This document shows positions 47,141 through 55,817 of a stretch of DNA of 64,000 nt, piece after piece (the first letter of the stretch is position 1; every line of letters begins with the position of its first letter). Source of the DNA: Rhizobium sp. WYJ-E13 (GTDB lineage Bacteria; Pseudomonadota; Alphaproteobacteria; Rhizobiales; Rhizobiaceae); assembly GCF_018987265.1 (NCBI RefSeq), contig NZ_CP076854.1, forward strand, positions 310,001-374,000, in the 5' to 3' direction. The notes under the pieces were generated by a model. It was not told the origin of the DNA. It saw nothing but the letters and a program-made list of their open reading frames with translations, and ran no database searches. The translations under genes and the position numbers were made by a program.

Positions 47141-47441
47141 ATGCCATTCGTGAACGTAAAGCTCGTCGACGGCGTCTTCACGCCAGAGGAAAAGCACGCC
47201 ATGGCCAGGGCGCTGACCGATGTCATGGTCAGGTTCGAAGGCTCGGAAGCATTCCGCGAGGTCGTCTGGGGTACTGATCGAGGAACTGCACACGGATGGC
47301 TGGCACATCGGTGGCAGGCCGTTCGAGGGGCCGAAGTCCTTGATGACCACGCTTTCGAAATCGAAGGACATCGTCGAGACGATCGACGGCTATCCCACGA
47401 CGCGCAAAGAGTGGTCCCAGGCCGCGCCAGTCGTCGGCTGA
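47141..47441 (+). pseudogene. 4-oxalocrotonate tautomerase-like gene with +1 frameshift
   Basis: The first frame reads MPFVNVKLVDGVFTPEEKHA through EAFREVVW, with the catalytic Pro after the start Met as in all tautomerase-superfamily enzymes. At a run of four G (47268-47271) the frame breaks; the next frame gives VLIEELHTDGWHIGGRPFEG to EWSQAAPVVG. Removing one G would restore about 99 residues in one frame. It is inactive unless frameshifting occurs or the extra G is a sequencing error. Confidence 0.8.
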
Positions 47442-47528
47442 TCACCCGCAACCTGAACAGCGGCGAGAAAAGAAGGTCACGCAAGACTTCCGCCTTGCGG
47501 AGCCATCCGGCCATGAAGGAACAGGACC

Positions 47529-48512
47529 ATGACTTCGAAGGAAAATTTGCCGATACCCGCCGCCACGAGACGGGAAGTTTTGATCGGGACGGCCGCCACA
47601 GCATTTGCCGCCCTGCCGATGCAGGCCCTGGCGGCGACGATGTCTTCAAATCCAACCAGAGCAGATTTCGAAACCGGGAGTGAGATCATGAGCAGCATCA
47701 CGACGAAAGACGGCGCGCAGATTTTCTACAAGGACTGGGGTTCCGGTCAGCCGATCGTATTCCACCACGGCTGGCCGCTCAGCGCCGACGACTGGGACAA
47801 CCAGATGCTGTTTTTCTTAAGCAAGGGTTTCCGTGTCATCGCCCACGACCGTAGGGGCCATGGCCGCTCGAGCCAGACATCCGGTGGCAACGACATGGAC
47901 ACGTACGCGGCCGACGTCGCGGCCCTGGCCGAGGCCCTCGACCTCCGCGACGCCGTCCATATCGGCCATTCCACCGGTGGCGGCGAAGTCACCAGGTATG
48001 TGGCCAAACATGGGAAGGGCCGGGTCGCGAAAGCGGTTCTCATTTCCGCAATCCCCCCGGTCATGGTCAAGTCCGACAAGAATCCGGGCGGGCTTCCGAT
48101 CGAGGTGTTCGACGGCTACCGGGCGGCGTTGGCCGCCAACCGCGCGCAGCTCTACCTCGATATCGCAAGCGGCCCGTTCTATGGCTTCAACCGCCCTGGG
48201 GCGACCGTCTCGGAAGGTACCATCCGCAACTGGTGGCGACAGGGCATGATGGGCGGCGCGAATGCACACTACGAGTGCATCAAGGTCTTCTCGGAGACCG
48301 ACTTCACGGAGGACCTCAAGATCATCGACGTCCCCGTGCTCGTCATGCACGGCAGCGACGACCAGGTGGTTCCCATCGCCGACTCCGCGGAGCTGTCTGT
48401 GAAGCTGCTCAAGAACGGGAAGCTCAAGGTCTATGACGGCTACCCCCACGGAATGTTCACGACGCATGCCGACGTGATCAACGCCGATCTCTTGTCCTTC
48501 ATCAAGGCTTGA
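47529..48512 (+). CDS. Alpha/beta hydrolase (arylesterase/haloperoxidase type) with Tat-like signal
   Basis: The 327-residue enzyme has a twin-arginine leader ([20 protein letters not shown], then QALA) before the catalytic domain. Oxyanion [14 protein letters not shown], nucleophile Ser in [11 protein letters not shown], acid Asp in [12 protein letters not shown] and catalytic His in [12 protein letters not shown] are all visible. This is the non-haem chloroperoxidase/arylesterase fold. A start at [11 protein letters not shown] would remove the leader and give a cytoplasmic protein; both forms are possible. It lies in the run of detoxification genes. Confidence 0.88.
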   Translation: MTSKENLPIPAATRREVLIGTAATAFAALPMQALAATMSSNPTRADFETGSEIMSSITTKDGAQIFYKDWGSGQPIVFHHGWPLSADDWDNQMLFFLSKGFRVIAHDRRGHGRSSQTSGGNDMDTYAADVAALAEALDLRDAVHIGHSTGGGEVTRYVAKHGKGRVAKAVLISAIPPVMVKSDKNPGGLPIEVFDGYRAALAANRAQLYLDIASGPFYGFNRPGATVSEGTIRNWWRQGMMGGANAHYECIKVFSETDFTEDLKIIDVPVLVMHGSDDQVVPIADSAELSVKLLKNGKLKVYDGYPHGMFTTHADVINADLLSFIKA

Positions 48513-48604
48513 CGGCCGGGCAGGCCGCAAGGCCCGCCTCGACCTCTCCAACTCCAGTTCGAAAGCCGTCGGCTCGTTCGAGTCCGGCTGCGGAAAGGTA
48601 TGTC

Positions 48605-49570
48605 ATGAAATCCGAACACATGCTCTCGCGCCGTGGATTTTGCCTCTGCTGCATCGGTGCGGCGGGATTTGCCGCCACGGGAGGATGGTTGAGCCCCCGC
48701 GAGGCTTATGCCGAGGCGCGCGGCCTGGTAAGCCTCATAAAGGACAGCGCCGCCAAGTCGGCCATCTCCACCCACAAGCTGAGGAATGGCATCACCATCC
48801 TCGAAGGGTCGGGTGGCAACATCGCGGTGTTGGGCGGCAAGGACGGCCTCGTCATGGTGGACGCCGGAATCAGTGTCTCGCAGAAACAGATGACCAAGGC
48901 GCTATCCGACATCTCGCCGGACCCCGTGTCCCACTTAATCAACACCCATTGGCATTTCGACCACGCGGACGGAAACCCGTGGATCGGTTCCGACGGCGCA
49001 AAGATCATCGCGCACGAGAACACCCGCAAGTATCTTTCGCAGGTCCAACGGGTAGAGGACTGGGATTACAATTTTCTACCGCTGGCGCGGAGCGGCGTCC
49101 CCGAGCATGTGTTCTCGAAGGAGCATACGCTCAAACTCAACGGTAACACACTCGATCTGAAATATTACGGCCCGGCCCACACGGACTGCGACATCTACGT
49201 GATGTTCGGCGAGGCGGATGTCCTGCATGCGGGCGATACATACTGGAACGGCATTTATCCGTTCATCGATCACTCGACAGGCGGAAGCATCGACGGAATG
49301 ATCGCGGCTTCTGAAGCAAACCTTGCCGCGTCCACAGACGAGACCATCATCATTCCGGGACATGGAAACCCGGTGAGCAACCGCGCCGAGTTGCGTGACT
49401 TCCGCGACATGCTCGTCGCCATCCGCGAGAACGTGGCCAAACTCAAACGCCAGGGACGCTCCCTCGACGAGGTGGTCGAGGCAAAGCCCACGGCTGCGTT
49501 CGACGAGAAGTGGGGCCAGTTCGTGATCGATCCCGCCTTCTTCACGAGGCTCGTCTACGCCGGCCTCTAG
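48605..49570 (+). CDS. MBL-fold metallo-hydrolase with Tat signal
   Basis: A 321-residue metallo-beta-lactamase-fold protein. A twin-arginine signal (MLSRRGFCLCCIGAAGFAAT) ends near residue 38. The HxHxDH motif is NTHWHFDHADG, with later ligands in YYGPAHTDCDIYVMF, HAGDTYWNG and IPGHGNP, which is the set for two Zn ions. It should be exported folded to the periplasm, where it may hydrolyse a lactone, ester or thioester. GGAAAGGT precedes the start at 48605; the longer upstream frame is not expected. Confidence 0.9.
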   Translation: MKSEHMLSRRGFCLCCIGAAGFAATGGWLSPREAYAEARGLVSLIKDSAAKSAISTHKLRNGITILEGSGGNIAVLGGKDGLVMVDAGISVSQKQMTKALSDISPDPVSHLINTHWHFDHADGNPWIGSDGAKIIAHENTRKYLSQVQRVEDWDYNFLPLARSGVPEHVFSKEHTLKLNGNTLDLKYYGPAHTDCDIYVMFGEADVLHAGDTYWNGIYPFIDHSTGGSIDGMIAASEANLAASTDETIIIPGHGNPVSNRAELRDFRDMLVAIRENVAKLKRQGRSLDEVVEAKPTAAFDEKWGQFVIDPAFFTRLVYAGL

Positions 49571-49630
49571 GGTGGACCGATCTCACAAAACCTTTTGGCG
49601 CGCTCCTCCCACCGCCTCCCTTGCGCGCCT

Positions 49631-49657
49631 CCGGGACGCCGCGCATTGGCGTCCCGG
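49631..49657. other. GC-rich stem-loop between MBL and DsrE genes
   Basis: CCGGGACGCC and GGCGTCCCGG form a perfect 10-bp stem with a 7-nt loop. No T-run follows. It may be an attenuator or processing site that separates expression of the two genes. Confidence 0.5.
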
Positions 49658-49690
49658 ATCTATCGCAACAGCAATCTCGAAGGAACGAAC

Positions 49691-50128
49691 ATGTCTGATA
49701 CGAAAAGCGCGCTGTTCATCGATATCCCGGTCGAACTGCGAGAAGTGAAGTCAGTCCACAGCATCGGAGGGCTGGAGTTCGAGGGCGACTTGCCCGCGGC
49801 TCTATTCCATCTCCAGTTGATCACGACGGACATCGCGAATTGGAAAGCGGCTTCCGAAGTGATCGTGGTGTTCCACACCAACGCCGGCCACGTCACGCTT
49901 GGCGATGAGGCCTACAATGCGTCGCGGAACATCGCCACTGGCAACCCCTACAAAAAGCTGGTCGCGGACCTCATCGACATCGGCGTCAAGGTCGAGCTTT
50001 GCGGAGCGACTGCGAAGGTAAACGGATGGGGCAACGCCGATCTTCTGCCTCGCATCAAGATCAATCTCGACGCCATGGCGCGGACGATCCAGCTCGTCCA
50101 GCAAGGATTCGTCAAGATCACCGAGTGA
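49691..50128 (+). CDS. DsrE-family protein
   Basis: A 145-residue DsrE/F-like protein. Features are the alpha/beta order FHLQLITTDIANWKAASEVI, VVFHTNAGHVTLGDEAYN and a central LVADLIDIGVKVELCGATAK with the conserved Cys. Some members transfer sulfur; others have no sulfur role. GAAGG precedes the ATG. It closes the MBL/hydrolase run before the truncated SDR. Confidence 0.8.
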   Translation: MSDTKSALFIDIPVELREVKSVHSIGGLEFEGDLPAALFHLQLITTDIANWKAASEVIVVFHTNAGHVTLGDEAYNASRNIATGNPYKKLVADLIDIGVKVELCGATAKVNGWGNADLLPRIKINLDAMARTIQLVQQGFVKITE

Positions 50129-50177
50129 CCTCCTGGTTCCCAGTCCTGCCAAGAATCGAACGCCCAACGAGAGTGCC

Positions 50178-50357
50178 ATGCTTCAACTGCAATTTGGGTT
50201 CCATTCAACGGCCTCGGATGTCTTGAAGGGCATTGATCTCCATGGAGAGACAATGATCGTGACCGGAGGCGCAAGCGGCATCGGCACCGAGACGACGGCA
50301 GCTCTTGCCGCCGCCGGTGCGTCCGTTGTCATCGCCGCGCGTCGTCCGGAAGTGTGA
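50178..50357 (+). pseudogene. SDR gene truncated by a MITE-like element
   Basis: The frame MLQLQFGFHSTASDVLKGID, LHGETMIVTGGASGIGTETT, then AALAAAGASVVIAARRPEV is the N-terminal cofactor-binding part of a short-chain dehydrogenase similar to the one at 41958. It stops at a TGA formed by the first bases of the 187-bp element. No SDR continuation was found beyond the element, so more than a simple insertion has occurred. Confidence 0.82.
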
Positions 50358-50539
50358 ATCAGCACCGAAGGTTGACCCTCTGCCGCTTTTACGTAAGGCA
50401 TCGATTTACAAATACGAAATGGAATCGAGAGGGGGTCACGATCAGGACCGATGATGACTCCGCCCGGATCGAGATTTGCCCGCAAATTCATGCACGTGCT
50501 GCCTTTTGGCAGAGGGTCAACCTTCGGTGCTGATTCACA
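50353..50539. mobile_element. MITE-like element with perfect 32-bp terminal inverted repeats
   Basis: The first and last 32 bp are exact inverted copies (start TGTGAATCAGCACCGAAGGT, end in its complement ATTCACA at 50539), around a 123-bp non-coding centre. The TGTG end followed by GCACCGAAGGTTGACCC resembles ends I associate with IS21-family elements in rhizobia. I see no clear flanking duplication. It is probably an internally deleted, non-autonomous IS. Confidence 0.8.
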
Positions 50540-50721
50540 GACAGGCTAAACCTTTCTGCGCGCAGGGGAAAACTGGACGGCCAGAACCCAGCTCAATGCG
50601 AAGGCATCCGCCTTTCCAGACTCGAGCTGGCCAGACGGCAGCCTTGACCGGCCTTGGAGCAACCCATGCTGGCGAGAGTTCAACTAACGCTTGTTTTGGT
50701 AGTGCATGATCTCCGCCGTCT
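50540..50721. other. Short gap without a gene
   Basis: No frame, repeat or SDR continuation seen. Confidence 0.4.
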
Positions 50722-51801
50722 TCACTCCCGTGCCGTCTCAGGCAGCCATGAGTGATAAAGCGGGTGATTGACGGAAATTGGCATGGCGGTCGGCTTGCTG
50801 GTGCGGTGTGAGTGATAGGCGGCTGTTACGAGTTCGAGCGAGCGGCGGGCATCCTCAAGCGTTACTGGCGGTTTAGTACCATCCATGATTGCCTTGTGGA
50901 AAAGCTGGAATTGGCGGGTATAACCGTCCTCCTCGTCCTTATATTCGGCGAGTGCATCATCGACGCGGGCCTGATGCTCTTCTGTGCCCGCGACGAAGCT
51001 CCATGGATCACGGCCCATCGTGTAAGGATCCAGGACGCTTTCCGCCACCAGATCGGAAAAGCAGAAGCGCAGGCGCGAGATTTCCTTGCGGGAACCGAGC
51101 GTCATGGACAGAGCCGCTAGCGAACCATTTTCCATCTTCACCGAAAGCGTCGCTGTGTCCTCGACCTCAATTGGGTTCACCAGCGTCGTACCATGGCTGA
51201 ACACTTCGGCGCAGGCGCCATGGACGTAGTTCAGCATGTCATGGGCGTGGATGGCATGACCGAGTAGCCCGCCGCCGAGTTCGCTCTTCCATTTGCCGCG
51301 CCACGGAACGGCATAGTAGTCCGGCCCGCGCCACCAGTGGGTCTCGATGGTAGTGAGAAACGGGTGCCCGGCCAGGCCGCGTTCGATAAGATATTTCAAC
51401 TTCTGCAATCCGGTACCGTAGCGGTACTGGAAGATCGGCATCAGAAAACGGTCGGTGCTGCCCACGATCTTGATCATTGCATCGACATCGGCGATCGAGC
51501 CATAAAGTGGCTTCTCACAGATGATATGCTTGCCGGCCTCAATGCCGCGCTTGGAGAGTTCGAAATGTGAATCCGGCGGCGTGCAGATGTCGATGATGTC
51601 GAGATCATCGCGTGCAAACAGAGTGTCCACATCCTGAGTATATTCGGCGATCTTGTATTCTTCGCAAAGCGCGCGCCCGCGGTCCCCGTCAAGCGAGCAA
51701 AGGACCGCGACCTCGAACAGCTCAGGGTTCCAGCCAAAGCCGGACAGATGCCTCGCGGCAATGCCGGCCCCAATGACGCCGACGCGTAATCTCTTGGTCA
51801 T
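50722..51801 (-). CDS. Gfo/Idh/MocA-family oxidoreductase (second of a pair)
   Basis: A 359-residue NAD(P)-dependent dehydrogenase. The N-terminal Rossmann domain is LRVGVIGAGIAARHLSGFGW and the conserved EKP is HIICEKPLYG. A C-terminal domain follows with GGGLLGHAIHAHDMLNYVHG. The ATG at 51801 follows the preceding stop by one base; an ORF extension upstream is not translated sense. Gfo/Idh enzymes oxidise sugars or polyols. It is the last gene of the CUT1 sugar-importer operon, so the imported compound is the likely substrate. Confidence 0.9.
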   Translation of the reverse strand: MTKRLRVGVIGAGIAARHLSGFGWNPELFEVAVLCSLDGDRGRALCEEYKIAEYTQDVDTLFARDDLDIIDICTPPDSHFELSKRGIEAGKHIICEKPLYGSIADVDAMIKIVGSTDRFLMPIFQYRYGTGLQKLKYLIERGLAGHPFLTTIETHWWRGPDYYAVPWRGKWKSELGGGLLGHAIHAHDMLNYVHGACAEVFSHGTTLVNPIEVEDTATLSVKMENGSLAALSMTLGSRKEISRLRFCFSDLVAESVLDPYTMGRDPWSFVAGTEEHQARVDDALAEYKDEEDGYTRQFQLFHKAIMDGTKPPVTLEDARRSLELVTAAYHSHRTSKPTAMPISVNHPLYHSWLPETARE

Positions 51802-51802
51802 C

Positions 51803-52822
51803 TCAATATTCTCCCTGGACGCCAATACGGGCGGCATTGGTCTGTGCCTCAAGCGAAAGGCGACAGACTTCAAAGACATGGGCCTGCGACATCGCGGTTT
51901 CGGTGCGATTGGCGACGTCATCGACAAAGGCGCGGAAATATATGAGCTCCTCGTCGCTGCAATCGATGTAGCGGTTTTCCGTACCATTGATGAGGAAGAG
52001 GTGATCCTTGCCCGGTCGGCCGGAAATGTCGATATACTTGCGCAGCTCGATATAGCCCTCCGTACCGAGGATGATCAGCCGTCCGTCGCCCCACGTACCG
52101 AGCCCTTCCGGGGTGAGCCAATCGACTCGGACATAGCCGGTTGCCTTGTCGGAACGCAAAAGAATGTCGCCAAAATCCTGGAAGGCCGGCTTTCCCGGCA
52201 TCGTGAAATTGCCGATGCTGCTGGCAACGATCTCGCCCGCTTTCGAGCCGGTGTAGAACAGAAACTGGTCGATCTGGTGGGAAGCGATATCCACGATGAT
52301 GCCGCCGAAGCGTTTGGGGTCGAAAAACCAATCCGGTCGTGAGGCAAGCTGAAGCTTATGGGGGCCGGTGCCGATAGTCTGGATGACCCGGCCAACCGCG
52401 CCCTCCTGCACCAGTTTGCCCGCCTTCACCGCCGAGCGAACGCTGTGACGTTCGGTGAAGCATATGGAAAAGATCTTTCCGGTTTCCTCTACCGTCTTGC
52501 GGACCTCTGCGAGCTGCTCAAAGCTTGTAACTCCTGGCTTGTCCAGCATCACATCCTTCCCGGCCTTCATTGCACGGACGGCCAAGCCCGCGCGGTCCGC
52601 CGGTACGGCGGAGATGCAGACGACGTCGATCTTCGGATCATCAAAGATCCGGTCGCGGTCGATCTTCGGTACGTCGGGATAATTCTTCTCCATCGCCTCG
52701 AGAACAGCGGGGGCAGTGGTTTCGGGGCAATAGCCGACAAATTCAGCGCCCGTCGCCAAAAGCCCCTTCACATGATCGAAAATATGGCCGTGGTCGAGAC
52801 CGACGGCTGCAAACCTCAACAT
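51803..52822 (-). CDS. Gfo/Idh/MocA-family oxidoreductase (first of a pair)
   Basis: A 339-residue dehydrogenase distinct from its neighbour. LRFAAVGLDHGHIFDHVKGL begins a Rossmann fold variant, with DVMLDKPGVTSFEQLAEV carrying the conserved KP, and GGIIVDIASHQIDQFLFYTG the catalytic His region. It is translationally coupled to the next gene (1 nt apart). With two enzymes of this family one may oxidise and the other isomerise or reduce, as in inositol or anhydro-sugar pathways; the substrate is not known. Confidence 0.9.
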   Translation of the reverse strand: MLRFAAVGLDHGHIFDHVKGLLATGAEFVGYCPETTAPAVLEAMEKNYPDVPKIDRDRIFDDPKIDVVCISAVPADRAGLAVRAMKAGKDVMLDKPGVTSFEQLAEVRKTVEETGKIFSICFTERHSVRSAVKAGKLVQEGAVGRVIQTIGTGPHKLQLASRPDWFFDPKRFGGIIVDIASHQIDQFLFYTGSKAGEIVASSIGNFTMPGKPAFQDFGDILLRSDKATGYVRVDWLTPEGLGTWGDGRLIILGTEGYIELRKYIDISGRPGKDHLFLINGTENRYIDCSDEELIYFRAFVDDVANRTETAMSQAHVFEVCRLSLEAQTNAARIGVQGEY

Positions 52823-52883
52823 TGCTCGCTCCTTATTGCTAGCCGGCCAGAACCGGCCGTCGTCATGCTTGTCTCACCGGCGA

Positions 52884-53957
52884 TCATGCCTCCTGGACAT
52901 GCTTCGGCAGCGTCTTGCGCCCAGCCTGGTCGAAGAAATGCGCCTTCTCGAGATCGAAGAACACGTCCACGCTGTCGGTGACCGCCGGCTGCCCTTCAAG
53001 CAGAATCGTCAGCGGCTGCCCATCGCCGAGGCTGGCGTACACAACAGTCTGCCCGCCGAGGCTCTCCACCAGATCCACCGCAGCGGTGCCAAGTTTGATC
53101 CTGCTGGTGCCGGCAACTATCGAGAGGTGCTCGGGTCGGATGCCAAAGGTAACCGGCAACCTTTCGAAATTCGGATGAGGTAACGAGACCTCGTTAATCC
53201 TGACGCCGTTCGAGGAAGCCGCGGCCGGTAGGAAATTCATCTTTGGTGAGCCAATAAAACCAGCAACGAACCGATTGCCGGGCGCGTTGTAGAGATCGAG
53301 CGGAGAGCCAACCTGCTCAATGCGCCCGTTGTTGAGCACCACGATCTTGTGCGCCATGGTCATCGCCTCGACCTGATCGTGGGTCACGTAGATCGTCGTG
53401 TTGCCGAGCCGCTTGTGCAGCTTGGCAATCTCGACGCGCATTTGGACACGCAGCTCGGCGTCCAGGTTGGAGAGCGGCTCATCGAACAGGAAGAGTTTCG
53501 GCTCGCGCACGATCGCCCTGCCAATTGCCACGCGCTGGCGTTGACCACCGGAAAGCTGTCGTGGTTTGCGAGCGAGGAGCGGCTCGATCTGAAGGATTTC
53601 CGCCGCCTCCTGGACACGTCGCTTGATCTCCTCCTTCGACATCTTCGCGGTCTCCAGCCCGAAGGCGAGGTTCTTATGGACCGTCATGTGCGGATAGAGC
53701 GCATAGGACTGGAAAACCATGGCGATACCGCGCTCGTAAGGCGCGATATGATTGACCGTTCGGCCGTCGATCATGAGGTCGCCGCCAGTGATCTCCTCGA
53801 GTCCGGCGACCATTCTCAAAAGAGTCGATTTGCCAGAGCCTGACGGGCCAACAAAGACAACGAACTCTCCGGGGTCGATTTGAAGATCGACGCCGTGAAC
53901 CACCTGTAGTTCGCCATAGGATTTAGTAACGTTTCGCAACTCAACGGTGGATGACAC
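52884..53957 (-). CDS. CUT1 ABC transporter ATPase (UgpC/MsmK-like)
   Basis: A 357-residue ATPase: Walker [21 protein letters not shown], signature [20 protein letters not shown], Walker [13 protein letters not shown], and a C-terminal TOBE/OB domain that binds regulators. This is the sugar-importer type. GTG at 53957 is chosen because GGGAGG lies 6 nt upstream; TTG at 53987 is less likely. It lies between the permeases and the two dehydrogenases. Confidence 0.92.
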   Translation of the reverse strand: MSSTVELRNVTKSYGELQVVHGVDLQIDPGEFVVFVGPSGSGKSTLLRMVAGLEEITGGDLMIDGRTVNHIAPYERGIAMVFQSYALYPHMTVHKNLAFGLETAKMSKEEIKRRVQEAAEILQIEPLLARKPRQLSGGQRQRVAIGRAIVREPKLFLFDEPLSNLDAELRVQMRVEIAKLHKRLGNTTIYVTHDQVEAMTMAHKIVVLNNGRIEQVGSPLDLYNAPGNRFVAGFIGSPKMNFLPAAASSNGVRINEVSLPHPNFERLPVTFGIRPEHLSIVAGTSRIKLGTAAVDLVESLGGQTVVYASLGDGQPLTILLEGQPAVTDSVDVFFDLEKAHFFDQAGRKTLPKHVQEA

Positions 53958-54011
53958 GGATCGCCTCCCGGCTGTGCTGGAGTTCAATTTTCGCGCGTGA
54001 AAGAAGTCCCA

Positions 54012-54875
54012 TCATCGCTTCATCCCCGTGGTTGCGATCCCCTCGATAAGCAGCCGCTGGAACAGCAGGAAGAAGCCGAAGACCGGCATCAGGGACAGCA
54101 CGGACATGGCGAACAGTCCGCCGAAATTCGACACGCCGCTCGAATCCACGAAGGTCCTGAGTCCGAGCATTGCCGTGTATTGCGGCATGTCGCTCAGATA
54201 GATGAGCGGTCCCAAAAAATCGTCCCAGGTCCAGATAAAGGTGAAGATCGAGGCGGTGGCCAGCACCGGCAGCGACAGCGGCATGATCACCCTCCAGTAA
54301 ACCCGCCAAGGCGAGCAGCCGTCGATCATCGCAGCCTCATCGAGCTCCTTAGGAAGGCCGCGAAAGAACTGCACCATCAGGAAGATGAAGAAGGCATCGA
54401 CGGCGAGGAACTTCGGAACAACCAGCGGCAGAAAGGTGTTGACCCAGCCAAGCTCGCGAAACAGCACATATTGCGGGATCAGGGTGACGTGATAGGGGAG
54501 CATCAGCGTCATCAGCATCAGCGCGAAGCAGATCCGGCGCCCCCGAAATTCCAGCCGCGAGAACGCGAAAGCGGCAAGCGAACAGCTAAATACATTGCCA
54601 ACGACGCAAAGTATCGCGATCAAGAAGGAATTGCTGAAGAACCGGCCAAAGCTCACCGGCAGCCCGTTCCAGCCTTCGACATAAGAGGTAAGGCTAAAGC
54701 TCGACGGAGTGAGGCTCGTCGAGATGAAGATTTCGTTTTCAGGTCTGAATGAGGCCGACAGCATCCACAACAGCGGATAGATCATAGCGATCGAGGCGCC
54801 GATGAGCAGCGCGTGAGTGACCATGCCGGCAACACGCGAACGCATCGTGGCTTCGGAGAGCGAGAGCTTATTCAT
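54012..54875 (-). CDS. CUT1 ABC transporter permease (MalG-like)
   Basis: A 287-residue inner-membrane permease with six helices and the EAA loop ELDEAAMIDGCSPWRVYWRV followed by IMPLSLPVLATASIFTFIWT. It is the second permease subunit. The start MNKLSLSEATM overlaps the first permease by 8 nt. Coupled translation with its partner is typical of the CUT1 family. Confidence 0.9.
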   Translation of the reverse strand: MNKLSLSEATMRSRVAGMVTHALLIGASIAMIYPLLWMLSASFRPENEIFISTSLTPSSFSLTSYVEGWNGLPVSFGRFFSNSFLIAILCVVGNVFSCSLAAFAFSRLEFRGRRICFALMLMTLMLPYHVTLIPQYVLFRELGWVNTFLPLVVPKFLAVDAFFIFLMVQFFRGLPKELDEAAMIDGCSPWRVYWRVIMPLSLPVLATASIFTFIWTWDDFLGPLIYLSDMPQYTAMLGLRTFVDSSGVSNFGGLFAMSVLSLMPVFGFFLLFQRLLIEGIATTGMKR

Positions 54876-55815
54876 CGTAGTGCACCCAATAGCGGCTGGT
54901 GAGGAAGGCGAAGGCCGTAAACAGCGCGATGATGACCAGCAGCACCCAAGCGAGTGCCGAGGCATAGCCCATGCGGAAATAGCCGAAGGCTTCCTGATAG
55001 AGATAAAGCGTATAGAACAGCAGCGAATTGACCGGATTGCCCGATCCGTTCGAGATGATAAAGGCAGGTGTAAATGTCTTGAACGCATCGATCGTCTGGA
55101 TGATGGCGTTGAAGAAGATCACGGGAGTTAGCAGAGGTACGGTAATGCGCCTGAACTGCCGCCAGCGCCCGGCGCCGTCGACCCGCGCCGCCTCGTAAAC
55201 ATCGGCCGGTATCTGCCGAAGGCCGGCGAGGAAGACGATCATCGGCGAACCGAACTGCCAGACCGCCAGGACAATTAGCGTCCACAGCGAGTAGTTGGGG
55301 TTCGAGATCCAACTCGGACCTTCGATGCCGAACTGAGCGAGGAGGTGGTTTACCAGCCCGTTGCCAGCGAAAAGCTGTCGCCAGAGAACGGCAATCGCAA
55401 CGCTCGCGCCGAGAAGCGAGGGCAGGTAAAACAGCGCCCGGTAAAGCGGCAGACCGCGGATGCCGCGATTGAGCAGCATGGCCACGGCGAGCGCAAAAGC
55501 GAGTTTCAGCGGCACGGAGAAGAGGACATAGACAAAGGTTATCCTGATGGAAATCATGAACTTGGGGTCTGCGGTAAACATGCGCACGTAGTTGGCAGGG
55601 CCTACCCAATCGGGCGCGGTCAGAAGGTCGAAATCCGTAAAGGACAGGTAAAGCGACCACAGGATCGGGCCGAGCGACAGGCAAAGAAAGCCTATCGCCC
55701 AGGGCAACAAGAAGAGGTAGGCCGCGCGCTGCGTAGAGGAATAGCGCTTAGGCCCTTTTGCCCGCACCATTCCCCCGCGTGACGCGGCCGCTTCGGGCGA
55801 CTTGATAACCGTCAT
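54868..55815 (-). CDS. CUT1 ABC transporter permease (MalF-like)
   Basis: A 315-residue permease with six helices (AAYLFLLPWAIGFLCLSLGP; VIFFNAIIQTIDAFKTFTPA) and the EAA loop DVYEAARVDGAGRWRQFRRI. It pairs with the MalG-like protein. The start ATG at 55815 is 3 nt from the binding-protein stop. Confidence 0.9.
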   Translation of the reverse strand: MTVIKSPEAAASRGGMVRAKGPKRYSSTQRAAYLFLLPWAIGFLCLSLGPILWSLYLSFTDFDLLTAPDWVGPANYVRMFTADPKFMISIRITFVYVLFSVPLKLAFALAVAMLLNRGIRGLPLYRALFYLPSLLGASVAIAVLWRQLFAGNGLVNHLLAQFGIEGPSWISNPNYSLWTLIVLAVWQFGSPMIVFLAGLRQIPADVYEAARVDGAGRWRQFRRITVPLLTPVIFFNAIIQTIDAFKTFTPAFIISNGSGNPVNSLLFYTLYLYQEAFGYFRMGYASALAWVLLVIIALFTAFAFLTSRYWVHYDE

Positions 55816-55817
55816 GA

